64,000 nucleotides of DNA, from the NCBI GenBank assembly GCA_017541885.1, contig JAFXYF010000011.1, forward strand, positions 101,541 through 165,540, read 5' to 3'. Below are positions 43,627 to 52,834 of the stretch, one piece after another (position 1 is the stretch's first letter; every line of letters starts with the position of its first letter). The DNA is from Bacilli bacterium (GTDB lineage Bacteria > Bacillota_I > Bacilli_A > RF39 > UBA660). Made by a program: the position numbers and the translations under genes. The notes under the pieces were generated by a model that was not told the origin of the DNA, did not search any database, and was given only the letters and a program-made list of their open reading frames with translations.

Positions 43627-43920
43627 ATGAATGAATTAATGAATAGTGTAGACAATTTTTTAAATGAGTTAGATTCTAGTAGTTTAGTTCTTGATTTAAA
43701 AGAAGTATTAAATAAAGTAAAAGAAGATAAAAAATTAGTAAAATTACTTGAAGAATATAATACATATCCAAAAGAAAATATTAAGAATGAAATTATAAAG
43801 AATAAAACTTTTCAAGAATTTAAAATTAAGGAAACAGAACTTAATCTTTTTATCATGGAAATAAATCAAAAATTAAAAACTATTTCTAAGAAAGGAAGCT
43901 GTAAACATGAAAGTAATTAG
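43627..43920 (+). CDS. ylbF: YlbF/YmcA-family regulator
   Basis: A 97 aa helical protein of the YlbF/YmcA family. In Bacillus, YlbF, YmcA and YaaT form the Y-complex that steers RNase Y mRNA cleavage and affects competence, biofilm and sporulation. The family hallmark is the amphipathic helix pair from about residue 15 to 85 (LDLKEVLNKVKEDKKLVKLL, KNKTFQEFKIKETELN). No ribosome site precedes the ATG, and a TG-A-TACAAT extended -10 ends 6 bases before it, so a leaderless transcript is possible. It overlaps rsmD by 14 bases. Confidence 0.6.
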   Translation: MNELMNSVDNFLNELDSSSLVLDLKEVLNKVKEDKKLVKLLEEYNTYPKENIKNEIIKNKTFQEFKIKETELNLFIMEINQKLKTISKKGSCKHESN

Positions 43921-44452
43921 TGGTATTTATAAAGGCAGAAATATTTTAGGTTTTGATCTAGATGGTACTCGTCCAACAATGGATAGAGTAAAAGAGTCGC
44001 TTTTTGGAATGATTCAAAATAATATACCTAATAGTATTTGTTTAGATTTATTTGCAGGTTCTGGAAACTTAGGCATAGAAGCATTATCAGAAGGAGCAAG
44101 TTTTTGTTATTTCTGTGATAGTAATCATAAAGCATATCAAACAATTAATTCTAATCTAGAAAATATTGGTATTGAAGATGCTAAAGTACTTTGTATGGAT
44201 TATATGAAATGTCTAAATTATTTACGTGAAGAAGATAGAAACTTTGATATTATTTTTTTAGATCCTCCATACAAAACAAATTATATTGAAAAAGCTTTAA
44301 ATAAAATAAATGAATTAAATTTATTAAAAGATAACGGAATAATTGTCTGTGAAAGTGATTCAATAGATAAAATAGTTTATCCAGATAATTTTATTTGTGT
44401 TAAAGATAGACAATATGGTGATAAATTTGTGGTTATCCTACATAAAATGTGA
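43907..44452 (+). CDS. rsmD: 16S rRNA (guanine-966 N2) methyltransferase
   Basis: A 181 aa SAM-dependent methyltransferase of normal length. SAM motif I is DLFAGSGNLGIEALSEGA (about residues 48-65) and the catalytic NPPY-type motif is DPPYKTNY (about 123). The N-terminus VISGIYKGRNI and TRPTMDRVKESLF are typical of RsmD. It ends in TGA, the only gene in the window to do so. In Bacillus coaD follows; here a pseudopilin gene does. Confidence 0.9.
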   Translation: MKVISGIYKGRNILGFDLDGTRPTMDRVKESLFGMIQNNIPNSICLDLFAGSGNLGIEALSEGASFCYFCDSNHKAYQTINSNLENIGIEDAKVLCMDYMKCLNYLREEDRNFDIIFLDPPYKTNYIEKALNKINELNLLKDNGIIVCESDSIDKIVYPDNFICVKDRQYGDKFVVILHKM

Positions 44453-44481
44453 TATTATATAAGAGAATAGTAGGTGAAGAT

Positions 44482-46101
44482 ATGAATCAAAAAGGGTTTG
44501 CGATTACTTCAGTTATTTATGGTTTATCAATCTTAGGTATTATGGTAGTAGCAATACTTATGAGTACTTTATCTTCTACAAGACATAATGTTTCAGAAGA
44601 AGCAAAAATGGTAGAAGAATTCCTAATTAATTATAACCAAACTGAAGTTACTTATAGAGGTGTAGGTAATTATTCCTATAAAATACCTAATGGTGAGACT
44701 GGTTGGTATAGATTTGAAGCATTTGGTAAAAGTACAGATAGTGCTGCAGGAGCATATACAACAGGTATTATATTTGCTAAAGAAGGTAGTGTTTTTAATC
44801 TAGAAATATCTAATCAAAAAACAACAGTTTCCTCAAACTCAACTGTACTTATGAGAGCAATGGCATCTAACGGTTCTAATGCTGGAGGAAATATAATGTG
44901 TTATCATGGTTCAACTCCAGGTGGAAATGTAAATATGACAACTTTTGCAAGTTCTTCAACAACATATAATGGAATTGATTCCATAACATTAGATACTGCT
45001 TGTGATGGATCATTTATAATCGGATATCCAGGATCACATGCAGCAGGTACATATGATAAATTCTTCTTTGATGGATTAATCCTAGCCGGAGCTTCTGGAT
45101 CAAAAGAAGGAAAAGTAATAATACAAAGAGTAGCAGAAAGAGATGGACATTTTATAAAAGATGCTCCAATAAAAAATGAAAAATTTAAAAATGTTACAAA
45201 TATATCAGTAACATCTTCACTAACAGTAGATAAAATATGGTATTCATATACAGAAAAAGTTGGAACTGAAGAAGATAGATCATATAAAACACATATAGTA
45301 TCATGTAATAATCCTTGTAATGTTGGAGGAGTACCAATTATAGATGAGATAACAGTTAAATTTGCATCAGGAAATGAAAAGAAAAATGCAACTAATACAA
45401 CAGTTAAATTAAATAGTAATATAATATATCAAGCAGGAGATGATTATGGAGTAACAATAGGTGGAAATGGTCTACATTTCTCAGCCTATCAACAAGATCA
45501 TTATACAAGTGATATATTAGGTGCTAGTAATAGTTTTCCAGATCATGGAAACTATTATATAATTCCAGTAAATTCAGATAGTTTGATAGTGTCTGGTGTA
45601 TCAAATGGAGCAGATGATGCTAATAAATTACAAATAGAACATATAACTGGTGAAGCAAGACAAAAATGGGCAATTGATAAGATTAATGGTCCAGGAGAAG
45701 TATTAACAAACTTTGCAAATATTCCAAATACATCAGGAAGAAAAGAATATCGTATAATGGAACTTACAAGATTTAAAGCATTAAACATCTATTATGATGA
45801 AAATTATAAATTAAATTTCGTTTCAGCATCAGAGACATTTAACTCTCTATCTCGAAACGATCCGCAAATTTGGAATATCTTTCCAATGAAAGATGGAACA
45901 TATGCAATTAAGACAGTAGTTCCATCATACTTGAAAAATGAGCTTAGTGGTTTCTTATTTGCAAAACCTTCTGGAGAAGGACCAAATAACCAAAACGATG
46001 TAATGATTGGACTTACTAAAGAACAAGATGTACAAGAGAAAAATACAACTCCAACAAACGTCGAAAGATTCTATTTATACTCACTAGATTTCAGTAAATA
46101 G
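44482..46101 (+). CDS. Pseudopilin-like anchor fused to ricin-type lectin region
   Basis: About 539 aa. The N-terminus MNQKGFAITSVIYGLSILGI is a class III (prepilin) signal with cleavage after Gly5, but mature position 5 is Ser rather than Glu, as in some minor pseudopilins. Residues about 60-225 are a Gly/Ser-rich beta domain. Residues about 345-535 look like a ricin B-type beta-trefoil with two QxW motifs, RQKWAID and PQIWNIF, plus a third repeat with the motif lost. It could display a carbohydrate-binding tip on a pilus-like filament. The start at 44482 follows AGGTGAAGA; the longer reading overlaps rsmD. Confidence 0.6.
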   Translation: MNQKGFAITSVIYGLSILGIMVVAILMSTLSSTRHNVSEEAKMVEEFLINYNQTEVTYRGVGNYSYKIPNGETGWYRFEAFGKSTDSAAGAYTTGIIFAKEGSVFNLEISNQKTTVSSNSTVLMRAMASNGSNAGGNIMCYHGSTPGGNVNMTTFASSSTTYNGIDSITLDTACDGSFIIGYPGSHAAGTYDKFFFDGLILAGASGSKEGKVIIQRVAERDGHFIKDAPIKNEKFKNVTNISVTSSLTVDKIWYSYTEKVGTEEDRSYKTHIVSCNNPCNVGGVPIIDEITVKFASGNEKKNATNTTVKLNSNIIYQAGDDYGVTIGGNGLHFSAYQQDHYTSDILGASNSFPDHGNYYIIPVNSDSLIVSGVSNGADDANKLQIEHITGEARQKWAIDKINGPGEVLTNFANIPNTSGRKEYRIMELTRFKALNIYYDENYKLNFVSASETFNSLSRNDPQIWNIFPMKDGTYAIKTVVPSYLKNELSGFLFAKPSGEGPNNQNDVMIGLTKEQDVQEKNTTPTNVERFYLYSLDFSK

Positions 46102-46108
46102 TGTAAAC

Positions 46109-46137
46109 AAAAAGTAGTAAATTTTACTACTTTTTTA
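46109..46137 (+). terminator. Intrinsic terminator
   Basis: AAAAGTAGTA-AATT-TTACTACTTTTTT. Confidence 0.85.
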
Positions 46138-46140
46138 TTT

Positions 46141-46167
46141 TTAGCACTTTTTGTTGACAAGTGCTAA
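46141..46167. promoter_or_regulatory. CIRCE operator 1
   Basis: TTAGCACTT-N9-AAGTGCTAA, a near-consensus HrcA-binding inverted repeat. It contains the -35 of the hrcA promoter. Confidence 0.95.
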
Positions 46168-46182
46168 AATAAAGCGTATATT
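46154..46182 (+). promoter_or_regulatory. hrcA-grpE-dnaK promoter
   Basis: TTGACA (inside CIRCE 1), 17-base spacer, TATATT; transcription start about 46189, inside CIRCE 2. Confidence 0.85.
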
Positions 46183-46186
46183 ATTA

Positions 46187-46213
46187 TTAGCACTATAAAT
46201 AAATAAGTGCTAG
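46187..46213. promoter_or_regulatory. CIRCE operator 2
   Basis: TTAGCACTA-N9-AAGTGCTAG. The right half-site runs directly into the AGGAGG ribosome site of hrcA, so the transcript's 5' end would begin with this inverted repeat. Confidence 0.92.
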
Positions 46214-46225
46214 GAGGTTGATGTT

Positions 46226-47215
46226 ATGCTCTCTGAAAGACAAAACAAAATCTTAAAATTAATCGTTGAAAGATATATCAAGGATCCAATTCCCGTTGGC
46301 TCTAAGGTAATTTCTAAAGAATTAAATTGCTCTAGTGCTACGGTTAGAAATGAGATGGGTGAACTTGAAAATCAAGGATTATTAGAGAAAACTCATACAT
46401 CTTCAGGAAGAGTTCCTAGTGAAGCTGGATACAGATACTATGTAGATAACTTAATGGAACTAAAACAAATGAATGCTGAAGATATGTTAAAGTTACAAAT
46501 TGTCTTTAAGAATCAGCAACTAGCTATATCAGATGTAATTACTAAGTCATTACAAGTAATCTCTGATATGACAAACTATACTGCTGTAGTACTAGGTAGT
46601 ACATCTCATGAGAATCTTCTTAAACAAATAGAAGTAGTTCCGATTGATGAAGCAAGTATGATTGTTATTATTGTTACTGATAAAGGTCATGTAGAACATA
46701 AAAACATAAGATTAGAAGATGTTTCTATGGACGAAGTTAAAAAGACTGTTGGGCTTATTAATAACTTAATCTCAGGTACTCCAATTGATGAAGTAAGTCG
46801 TAAGTTGGAATTTGAAATAAAACCTATTATAGGAAATTATGTAAAACAACATGAACAACTTTATAATGCTTTCTATCATGTATTTAGTGACTTTACGAAT
46901 CAAGAAGTTAATGTTATGGGTCGAAGCAAAATGTTAGAACAACCAGAATTTTCCTCAAACATTGATAAAGTAAAAAATGTATTCAATAAGTTAGAAAGTC
47001 CAGAATTAGTTCAAAATATTACAGAAGATGATGATAAGAATATCAAGATTTATATTGGTAAAGAAAATAATATAGATAATGATGTTACTGTAATTCAAAC
47101 TAAATATAAGCAAAATGGACAAGAAGGAACAATTGCAATAATTGGGCCTAAACGAATGGAATATGATAGAGTCGTTGGAATGCTAGAATACATTAAAGAG
47201 AATATAGAAAGGTAG
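46226..47215 (+). CDS. hrcA: Heat-inducible transcription repressor HrcA
   Basis: A 329 aa repressor that binds CIRCE and, in Bacillus, needs GroEL for activity. N-terminal winged helix: LSERQNKILKLIVERYIKDP, then PVGSKVI and LNCSSATVRNEMGELENQGL, then TSSGRVPSEAGYRYYVD. The C-terminal dimerisation domain ends GTIAIIGPKRMEYDRVVGML. First gene of the operon, preceded by two CIRCE elements, so autoregulated. Confidence 0.95.
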   Translation: MLSERQNKILKLIVERYIKDPIPVGSKVISKELNCSSATVRNEMGELENQGLLEKTHTSSGRVPSEAGYRYYVDNLMELKQMNAEDMLKLQIVFKNQQLAISDVITKSLQVISDMTNYTAVVLGSTSHENLLKQIEVVPIDEASMIVIIVTDKGHVEHKNIRLEDVSMDEVKKTVGLINNLISGTPIDEVSRKLEFEIKPIIGNYVKQHEQLYNAFYHVFSDFTNQEVNVMGRSKMLEQPEFSSNIDKVKNVFNKLESPELVQNITEDDDKNIKIYIGKENNIDNDVTVIQTKYKQNGQEGTIAIIGPKRMEYDRVVGMLEYIKENIER

Positions 47216-47221
47216 GCTTTT

Positions 47222-47791
47222 ATGAAGAAAAAAGAAGAAAATATTACAACAGAGCAAGTACCAGAACAGGAAATTAAAATGGAGAATGGTGAGGCACCAA
47301 CTACTCCAGAAATAGATCCCGTTCAAGCATTAACTGAACAAGTAAATAAATTACAAAAAGAAAAAGAAGAGTTAATTGAACAAATTAAATATTCTCAAGC
47401 AGAACTTGTTAGTTATAGAATGAGAAAAGATGAAGAAACTCAAAACTTACTAAAATATGCTTCTCAAGATTTAATTAGTGAGTTAATTCCATTAATTGAT
47501 AATTTTGAAAGAGCTATTAAACTTGCTAGCAGTAGTAATAATGAGGAAGTTTCTAAATATCTAACAGGCTTCCAAATGATGTATACATCTTATGTAGATA
47601 TTTTAAAGAAATATGGTGTAGAAGAAATAAATCGTGTAGGAGAAGTATTTGATTCTAAACTAGAACAAGCTATGGTAGCTGAATCTAATCCAGATTATCC
47701 AGATGAAGTAGTTCTAGAAGTATTACAAAAAGGATATAAATTAAAGGATCGAGTAATTAGACCTGCATCAGTTAAAATAAATCAATTATAA
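47222..47791 (+). CDS. grpE: Nucleotide exchange factor GrpE
   Basis: A 189 aa cochaperone that releases ADP from DnaK. An acidic disordered N-terminus precedes a long coiled coil (LTEQVNKLQKEKEELIEQIK) and the beta-wing region with YGVEEINRVGEVFDSKLEQA and VLQKGYKLKDRVIRPASVKI. It starts 6 bases after hrcA. Confidence 0.93.
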   Translation: MKKKEENITTEQVPEQEIKMENGEAPTTPEIDPVQALTEQVNKLQKEKEELIEQIKYSQAELVSYRMRKDEETQNLLKYASQDLISELIPLIDNFERAIKLASSSNNEEVSKYLTGFQMMYTSYVDILKKYGVEEINRVGEVFDSKLEQAMVAESNPDYPDEVVLEVLQKGYKLKDRVIRPASVKINQL

Positions 47792-47806
47792 AAGGAGAGA
47801 TATATT

Positions 47807-49660
47807 ATGGCAAAAGAAAAAATTATTGGTATCGATTTAGGTACAACAAATTCATGTGCTGCGATTCTAGAGGCAGGAGTTCCAAAAGTAATTCCTAACC
47901 CAGAAGGAGGAAGAACAACTCCATCAGTTGTAGCATTTAAAAAAGGAGAAAAAATAGTAGGTGAATCTGCAAAAAGACAAGCACTTACTAATCCAAATAC
48001 AGTAAGTTCAATTAAAAGAAAAATGGGATCAAGTGAAAAAGTAGAACTTGAAGGAAAGAAATATACTCCAGAAGAGATTTCTGCAATGATCCTATCTTAT
48101 ATTAAAGATTATTGTGAAGCATACTTAGGAGAAAAAGTTAATAAAGCAGTTATTACAGTTCCTGCATACTTCACAGATAGTCAAAGACAAGCTACTAAGA
48201 ATGCTGGTAAAATCGCTGGTTTAGAAGTAGAAAGAATTATCAATGAACCAACAGCTGCAGCACTATCTTATGGACTTGAAAAAGATGAAGGACAAACAAT
48301 CCTTGTATATGACTTAGGAGGAGGTACTTTCGATGTATCTATTCTTGAGTTAGGTGATGGTGTATTTGAAGTTAAATCTACTAATGGTAACAACCATTTA
48401 GGTGGAGATGATTTCGATAACCGTATTATTGATTACTTAGTAGAAGAATTCAAGAAAGAAAATGATATTGACTTAACAGAAGACGATATGGCTATGCAAC
48501 GTCTAAAAGAAGTTGCTGAAAAAGCTAAGAAAGATTTATCTGGAATGGTTTCAACTCAAGTATCAGCACCATTTATTGCTAAAGGTGATGATGGAGAACC
48601 AATCCACTTAGATATGACATTAACAAGAGCTAAATTTGAAGATTTAATTTCTGATTTAGTAGAGTCAACTATTGACCCAGTAAGAAAAGCAATTAAAGAT
48701 GCTAAGATTACTAAGAAAGATATTGATAAAGTATTATTTGTTGGTGGATCTACTCGTGTACCTTTAGTATATGATATGGTTACTAAAGAATTAGGTAAAG
48801 AGCCATCAAGAGAAGTTAACCCAGATGAAGCAGTTGCTTTAGGAGCTGCTATTCAAGGAGGAGTTTTAGCAGGAGACTTCAATGATATCGTATTAGTAGA
48901 TGTTACTCCATTATCATTAGGTCTAGAAACATTAGGTGGAGTTATGACTACATTAATTCCAAGAAATACTCCAATTCCTACATCTAAGACAGAAATATTC
49001 TCAACTGCAACAGATAATCAACCTGGAGTAGATATTCACATCTTACAAGGTGAAAGAAGTATGGCAGACGACAATAAGACTTTAGGTCGTTTCCAATTAA
49101 ATAATATTCCACCTGCACCTAGAGGAGTTCCACAAATTGAAGTTACATTTAACATTGACTCAAACGGTATTGTAAATGTATCTGCAAAAGATTTAGGAAC
49201 AAACAAAGAACAATCAATCACAATTACATCTTCAACTAATCTTTCAGATGAAGAAGTAGAAAGAATGAGAAAAGAAGCTGAAGAAAACAAAGAAGCAGAT
49301 GATAAACGTAAAGAAGAACAAGAAATTAGAAACCAAGCAGAACAAATCGTATATCAAACTGAAAAAGCTATTAAAGATTTAGGTGATAAAGCAGATAAGA
49401 AAGATGTTGAAGCTGCTGAAGATATGATTAAAGATCTTAAAGATGCTCTAGAAGATGGAGATATTGATAAGATTAAGAAAGCAAAAGAAGAACTTGAAGA
49501 AAAAGCAATGAACTTATCTAAGAAAGTTTACGAAGAAGAAGCTAAGAAACGTCAAGCAGAATCTGAATCTTCAGAAGATGAAGAAAAAGAAGAGAAAAAA
49601 GATAAAAAGAAAAAGAAAAAAGATGACGACGTAGAAGAAGCAGATATTGAAGAAGAATAA
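47807..49660 (+). CDS. dnaK: Chaperone protein DnaK (Hsp70)
   Basis: A 617 aa Hsp70. [13 protein letters not shown] opens the ATPase domain, [19 protein letters not shown] (about 167) and [16 protein letters not shown] (about 310) are signatures 2 and 3, and the substrate domain has [17 protein letters not shown]. The usual C-terminal tail is replaced by a long run of Glu, Asp and Lys (about the last 35 residues). Strong AAGGAGAG ribosome site. Under HrcA control. Confidence 0.95.
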   Translation: MAKEKIIGIDLGTTNSCAAILEAGVPKVIPNPEGGRTTPSVVAFKKGEKIVGESAKRQALTNPNTVSSIKRKMGSSEKVELEGKKYTPEEISAMILSYIKDYCEAYLGEKVNKAVITVPAYFTDSQRQATKNAGKIAGLEVERIINEPTAAALSYGLEKDEGQTILVYDLGGGTFDVSILELGDGVFEVKSTNGNNHLGGDDFDNRIIDYLVEEFKKENDIDLTEDDMAMQRLKEVAEKAKKDLSGMVSTQVSAPFIAKGDDGEPIHLDMTLTRAKFEDLISDLVESTIDPVRKAIKDAKITKKDIDKVLFVGGSTRVPLVYDMVTKELGKEPSREVNPDEAVALGAAIQGGVLAGDFNDIVLVDVTPLSLGLETLGGVMTTLIPRNTPIPTSKTEIFSTATDNQPGVDIHILQGERSMADDNKTLGRFQLNNIPPAPRGVPQIEVTFNIDSNGIVNVSAKDLGTNKEQSITITSSTNLSDEEVERMRKEAEENKEADDKRKEEQEIRNQAEQIVYQTEKAIKDLGDKADKKDVEAAEDMIKDLKDALEDGDIDKIKKAKEELEEKAMNLSKKVYEEEAKKRQAESESSEDEEKEEKKDKKKKKKDDDVEEADIEEE

Positions 49661-49670
49661 TAAATTAATT

Positions 49671-49706
49671 AGTGAAAGTTCTAGTTTTTGCTAGAACTTT
49701 TCACTG
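49671..49706 (+). other. Intercistronic hairpin between dnaK and the M3 peptidase gene
   Basis: GTGAAAGTTCTAG ... CTAGAACTTTTCAC forms a stem of about 13 pairs with one bulge. No T run follows, so it is not a classic terminator. It may protect the dnaK mRNA 3' end or mark a processing site. Confidence 0.6.
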
Positions 49707-49726
49707 ATATATAGAAAGGAACATCT

Positions 49727-51514
49727 ATGAAGAAATATAAAAATAGGGAAAGCGTTGAAGAAGAATATAAATGGGATTTAACAGAATTCTTTAAAAATGA
49801 AGAAGAATTTAATAAATCTCTAAAATTATGTAAGAAAAATATTGAAGAATTAAATAAGTATATAGGTTGTACTAAAGATCCTAAAAAGTTATATGAATTC
49901 TTAAAATTAGAAATAGAAACTATTGCTATTTGGGAAGACTTATATGTATATTCTTATTTAATAAATGATCAAGAATTAGGAAATAGCGAATCAATTGAAA
50001 GAAAAAATAAGACAGAATTATTAAACTTAGAACTAGAAAAAGCAATTTCTTTCTTTGCTCCAGAATTATTAAAATTAAGTAAAAAAGACTACGATGAATT
50101 ATTTAAATATGATAAGTTAATGGAGTATAAACCAATGCTTGATCAAACATATCGTGAAAAAGGTCATGTCTTAAATGAAAAAGAAGAAGTAATTATTTCG
50201 AGTTTAGTAAATTCTATGAATCATTTTGATGATATGTCATCTACTTTAATTAATAGTTTGCATAACTATGGTAAAGTTAAAATTGATGATGAAGAAGTAG
50301 AAGTAGCAGCCAATAATTATCGTCATTTAATGCATAATAGTGATTCTAAAATAAGACATAAAGTTCGTGATCAATTTCAAGAAAAATTAGGAGAATATGC
50401 TCCTATTAATGCAATGCTTTTATCTAGTTATGTTTCAATGCAAGATACTGTATCAAAGATAAGAAACTTTGATTCATCTTGGGATGCAAAGATGTTCCAT
50501 CTAAATTTAAATTCTAATGTTTTTCATACTTTAGTAAAAGTAACAGAAGAACATTTAGATTCTCTACAAAAATATTATGAATTAAAAAGAAAAGTATTTA
50601 ATCTTAAAAAACTAACTTCATATGATTTATCATTAGAATTATCTAAGAGTGAAAGAGAATATAAAATTCATGAAGCTCAAAACATAATTTTAAAAGCAGT
50701 TAGTCCATTAGGAGAAGAATACCAAGAAAAATTTAAGAAAATAATTGATAATCGTTATATCGATTATTGTCAATATAAAGGAAAATGTGGTGGTGGATAT
50801 AGTTTCTCTACAATGAGAAATAATTCAAGAATCCTAATGAGCTTTAATGGAGGATTAGAATCAGTTTCTACTATAGCTCATGAAGGAGGACATAATGTTA
50901 ATCACCAATTTGTAAAAGAAAATAATCCATTAGAGTATCGTGATACTCCATCTATAGAAGCAGAAGTAGCATCTCTAACAAATGAATGTTTACTATCAAG
51001 TTATTTAGCTAAGAACGGTAGAGATAAAGAAGAACGTCTCGCAGGAATAGCTAATATCTTAGATGTTATTGTATCTAATTTATTTGGCGCAGTTCGTGAA
51101 GGTAAATTAGAAGAAGATATGTATAAATATGTTCATGATGGTGGAATGCTTACAAGAGAATATTTAGATGATTTAAGTTATAAATCTCTTGCTAAGTATT
51201 ATGGAGATAGTGTTGAGTTAGATGATTACTTAAAGAATAGTTGGATTACAAGAAGTCATTATTATATGAACTTCTATCTATATAGTTATGCAATATGTAT
51301 CTCAGTTGCTTGTTCTGTCGCATCTAAAATACTAGAAGGAGATAAAGATACATTAAATAAATATATAGAATTCTTAAAAACTGGTAGTGATAAATATCCA
51401 GTAGAAGCCTATAAAGTATTAGGTATTAATTTAGAAGATGAAAAAGTATATGTTGATGCAATTAAATACTTTGATTCTTTAGTAGATTTATTTGAAAAAA
51501 TCTATAATGAATAG
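49727..51514 (+). CDS. pepF: Oligoendopeptidase F-type M3B metallopeptidase
   Basis: A 595 aa zinc peptidase that cuts oligopeptides in the cytoplasm. The zinc motif is STIAHEGGHNVNHQF (HExxH, His at about 384 and 388), with the third ligand Glu in DTPSIEAEVASLTNE about 25 residues on. The N-terminus YKWDLTEFFKNEEEFNKSLK is typical of PepF, as is WITRSHYYMNFYLYSYAICI near residue 505. The gene lies between dnaK and dnaJ, an unusual place that suggests a role in clearing peptides during heat stress. Confidence 0.88.
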   Translation: MKKYKNRESVEEEYKWDLTEFFKNEEEFNKSLKLCKKNIEELNKYIGCTKDPKKLYEFLKLEIETIAIWEDLYVYSYLINDQELGNSESIERKNKTELLNLELEKAISFFAPELLKLSKKDYDELFKYDKLMEYKPMLDQTYREKGHVLNEKEEVIISSLVNSMNHFDDMSSTLINSLHNYGKVKIDDEEVEVAANNYRHLMHNSDSKIRHKVRDQFQEKLGEYAPINAMLLSSYVSMQDTVSKIRNFDSSWDAKMFHLNLNSNVFHTLVKVTEEHLDSLQKYYELKRKVFNLKKLTSYDLSLELSKSEREYKIHEAQNIILKAVSPLGEEYQEKFKKIIDNRYIDYCQYKGKCGGGYSFSTMRNNSRILMSFNGGLESVSTIAHEGGHNVNHQFVKENNPLEYRDTPSIEAEVASLTNECLLSSYLAKNGRDKEERLAGIANILDVIVSNLFGAVREGKLEEDMYKYVHDGGMLTREYLDDLSYKSLAKYYGDSVELDDYLKNSWITRSHYYMNFYLYSYAICISVACSVASKILEGDKDTLNKYIEFLKTGSDKYPVEAYKVLGINLEDEKVYVDAIKYFDSLVDLFEKIYNE

Positions 51515-51526
51515 AGGTGAGGAGTT

Positions 51527-52696
51527 TTGGCAGAAAAACGTGATTTCTATGAAGTATTAGGTATTTCTAAAGGTGCAAGTGAGGCAGATATCAAAAGTGC
51601 TTTCCGTAAGAAAGCCAAAGAATTACACCCTGACTTACACAAAGATGATCCTCATGCTGAAGAAAAATTTAAAGAAGTACAAGAAGCTTATTCAGTACTA
51701 TCAGATGAAAATCAAAGAAAAATGTATGATCAATATGGTCATGCTGGAGTTTCCGGTCACGGACCTAGTCAAGGTGCAGGTGGCCCAGGATTTGGAGGAT
51801 TCTCTGATTTCGGTGGAGGAGCAGGATTTGGCTTTGAAGATATATTTGATTCCATCTTTGGTGGAGCAGGCGGTTCAGGATTTGGAGGCTTCTCTGATTT
51901 TGGAGGAAGAAATTCTGGCCCTAGAGTCACAAGAGGTAGCGATATCTTAATGCATATGCGTCTATCTTTTGAAGATGCCATTTTTGGATGCGAAAAGAAA
52001 TTTAATATTGATGTTGTAGAAGATTGTTCAAAGTGTCATGGTGATGGAGGTTTCGATAAAGAAACATGTTCAACATGTAAGGGTAGAGGAACAATAACTA
52101 CACAACAAAGAACAATATTAGGAGCCTTTACTTCAACCACAACATGTCCTGATTGTCATGGAACAGGTCATACATTTAAGAAAAAATGTAGTGAGTGTGG
52201 CGGTAAAGGAAAAGTTAAAAATAATAAGAAACTTACAATTAATATTCCTGCTGGGGTAAATACTGGAGATAGACAAAGAGTATCTGGTAAAGGAAATCCT
52301 GGAACTAACGGAGGAGAAAACGGAGATTTATATATTGAATACGTTGTAGATGAACATGATTATTTCATGAGAGATAATGATGATATCTATCTAGAAGTAC
52401 CTCTAACTATGACAGAAGCAATATTAGGTTGTAAGAAAGATATTCCTACACTATATGGTAATGTAAAACTAAATGTAAGTGCAGGAACAAACTCTGGAGA
52501 TAAAGAGCGAATTAAAGGTAAAGGAGTAGATAATACATATCGTCGTCATAAAGGAGATATGTATGTAATATTTAAAGTATATGCTCCAAAGAAATTATCT
52601 AGAGAACAAAAAGATTTATTAGATAAATTAAATAAAACAGATCTTGATTCAGATGAAATTTCAAGATTTAATAAATTCACAAAAGAGAATAAATAA
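51527..52696 (+). CDS. dnaJ: Chaperone protein DnaJ
   Basis: A 389 aa type I J-protein. The J domain has RDFYEVLGISKGASEADIKS and the HPD motif in LHPDLHKDD. A Gly/Phe region (about 75-130) is followed by four zinc-finger CxxCxG units (CSKCHG, CSTCKG, CPDCHG, CSECGG) and the C-terminal substrate domains. Translation starts at TTG (51527), 4 bases after GAGGTGAGGAG; no ATG is available in a suitable place. Confidence 0.93.
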   Translation: MAEKRDFYEVLGISKGASEADIKSAFRKKAKELHPDLHKDDPHAEEKFKEVQEAYSVLSDENQRKMYDQYGHAGVSGHGPSQGAGGPGFGGFSDFGGGAGFGFEDIFDSIFGGAGGSGFGGFSDFGGRNSGPRVTRGSDILMHMRLSFEDAIFGCEKKFNIDVVEDCSKCHGDGGFDKETCSTCKGRGTITTQQRTILGAFTSTTTCPDCHGTGHTFKKKCSECGGKGKVKNNKKLTINIPAGVNTGDRQRVSGKGNPGTNGGENGDLYIEYVVDEHDYFMRDNDDIYLEVPLTMTEAILGCKKDIPTLYGNVKLNVSAGTNSGDKERIKGKGVDNTYRRHKGDMYVIFKVYAPKKLSREQKDLLDKLNKTDLDSDEISRFNKFTKENK

Positions 52697-52708
52697 TTCT
52701 CTTTTTTG
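52681..52708 (+). terminator. Intrinsic terminator ending the heat-shock cluster
   Basis: AAAGAGAAT-AAATA-ATTCTCTTTTTT. Confidence 0.8.
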
Positions 52709-52779
52709 TTTACTATTTACTTTACATACTTTTTTTCATTGATATTAAAAGAATACAAAAAAAGTAAAAGAATTGTCCC

Positions 52780-52808
52780 TTGTTTCTAAAAAAAATAAAT
52801 AATATAAT
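52780..52808 (+). promoter_or_regulatory. Promoter of thyA-folA
   Basis: TTGTTT, 17 bases, TATAAT, then AAGGGAGGA before the ATG. Confidence 0.6.
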
Positions 52809-52834
52809 GTTTTTAGTATAAGGGAGGATATGTT

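Noticed and set aside
44450..44452. TGA as Trp in rsmD
   Set aside because: RsmD is already full length at this codon and the following codons have no family similarity; Trp is TGG in all genes.
51573..51950. 125-aa ORF inside dnaJ
   Set aside because: Alternative-frame reading of the Gly/Phe-rich part of dnaJ; the dnaJ frame has complete domain motifs.
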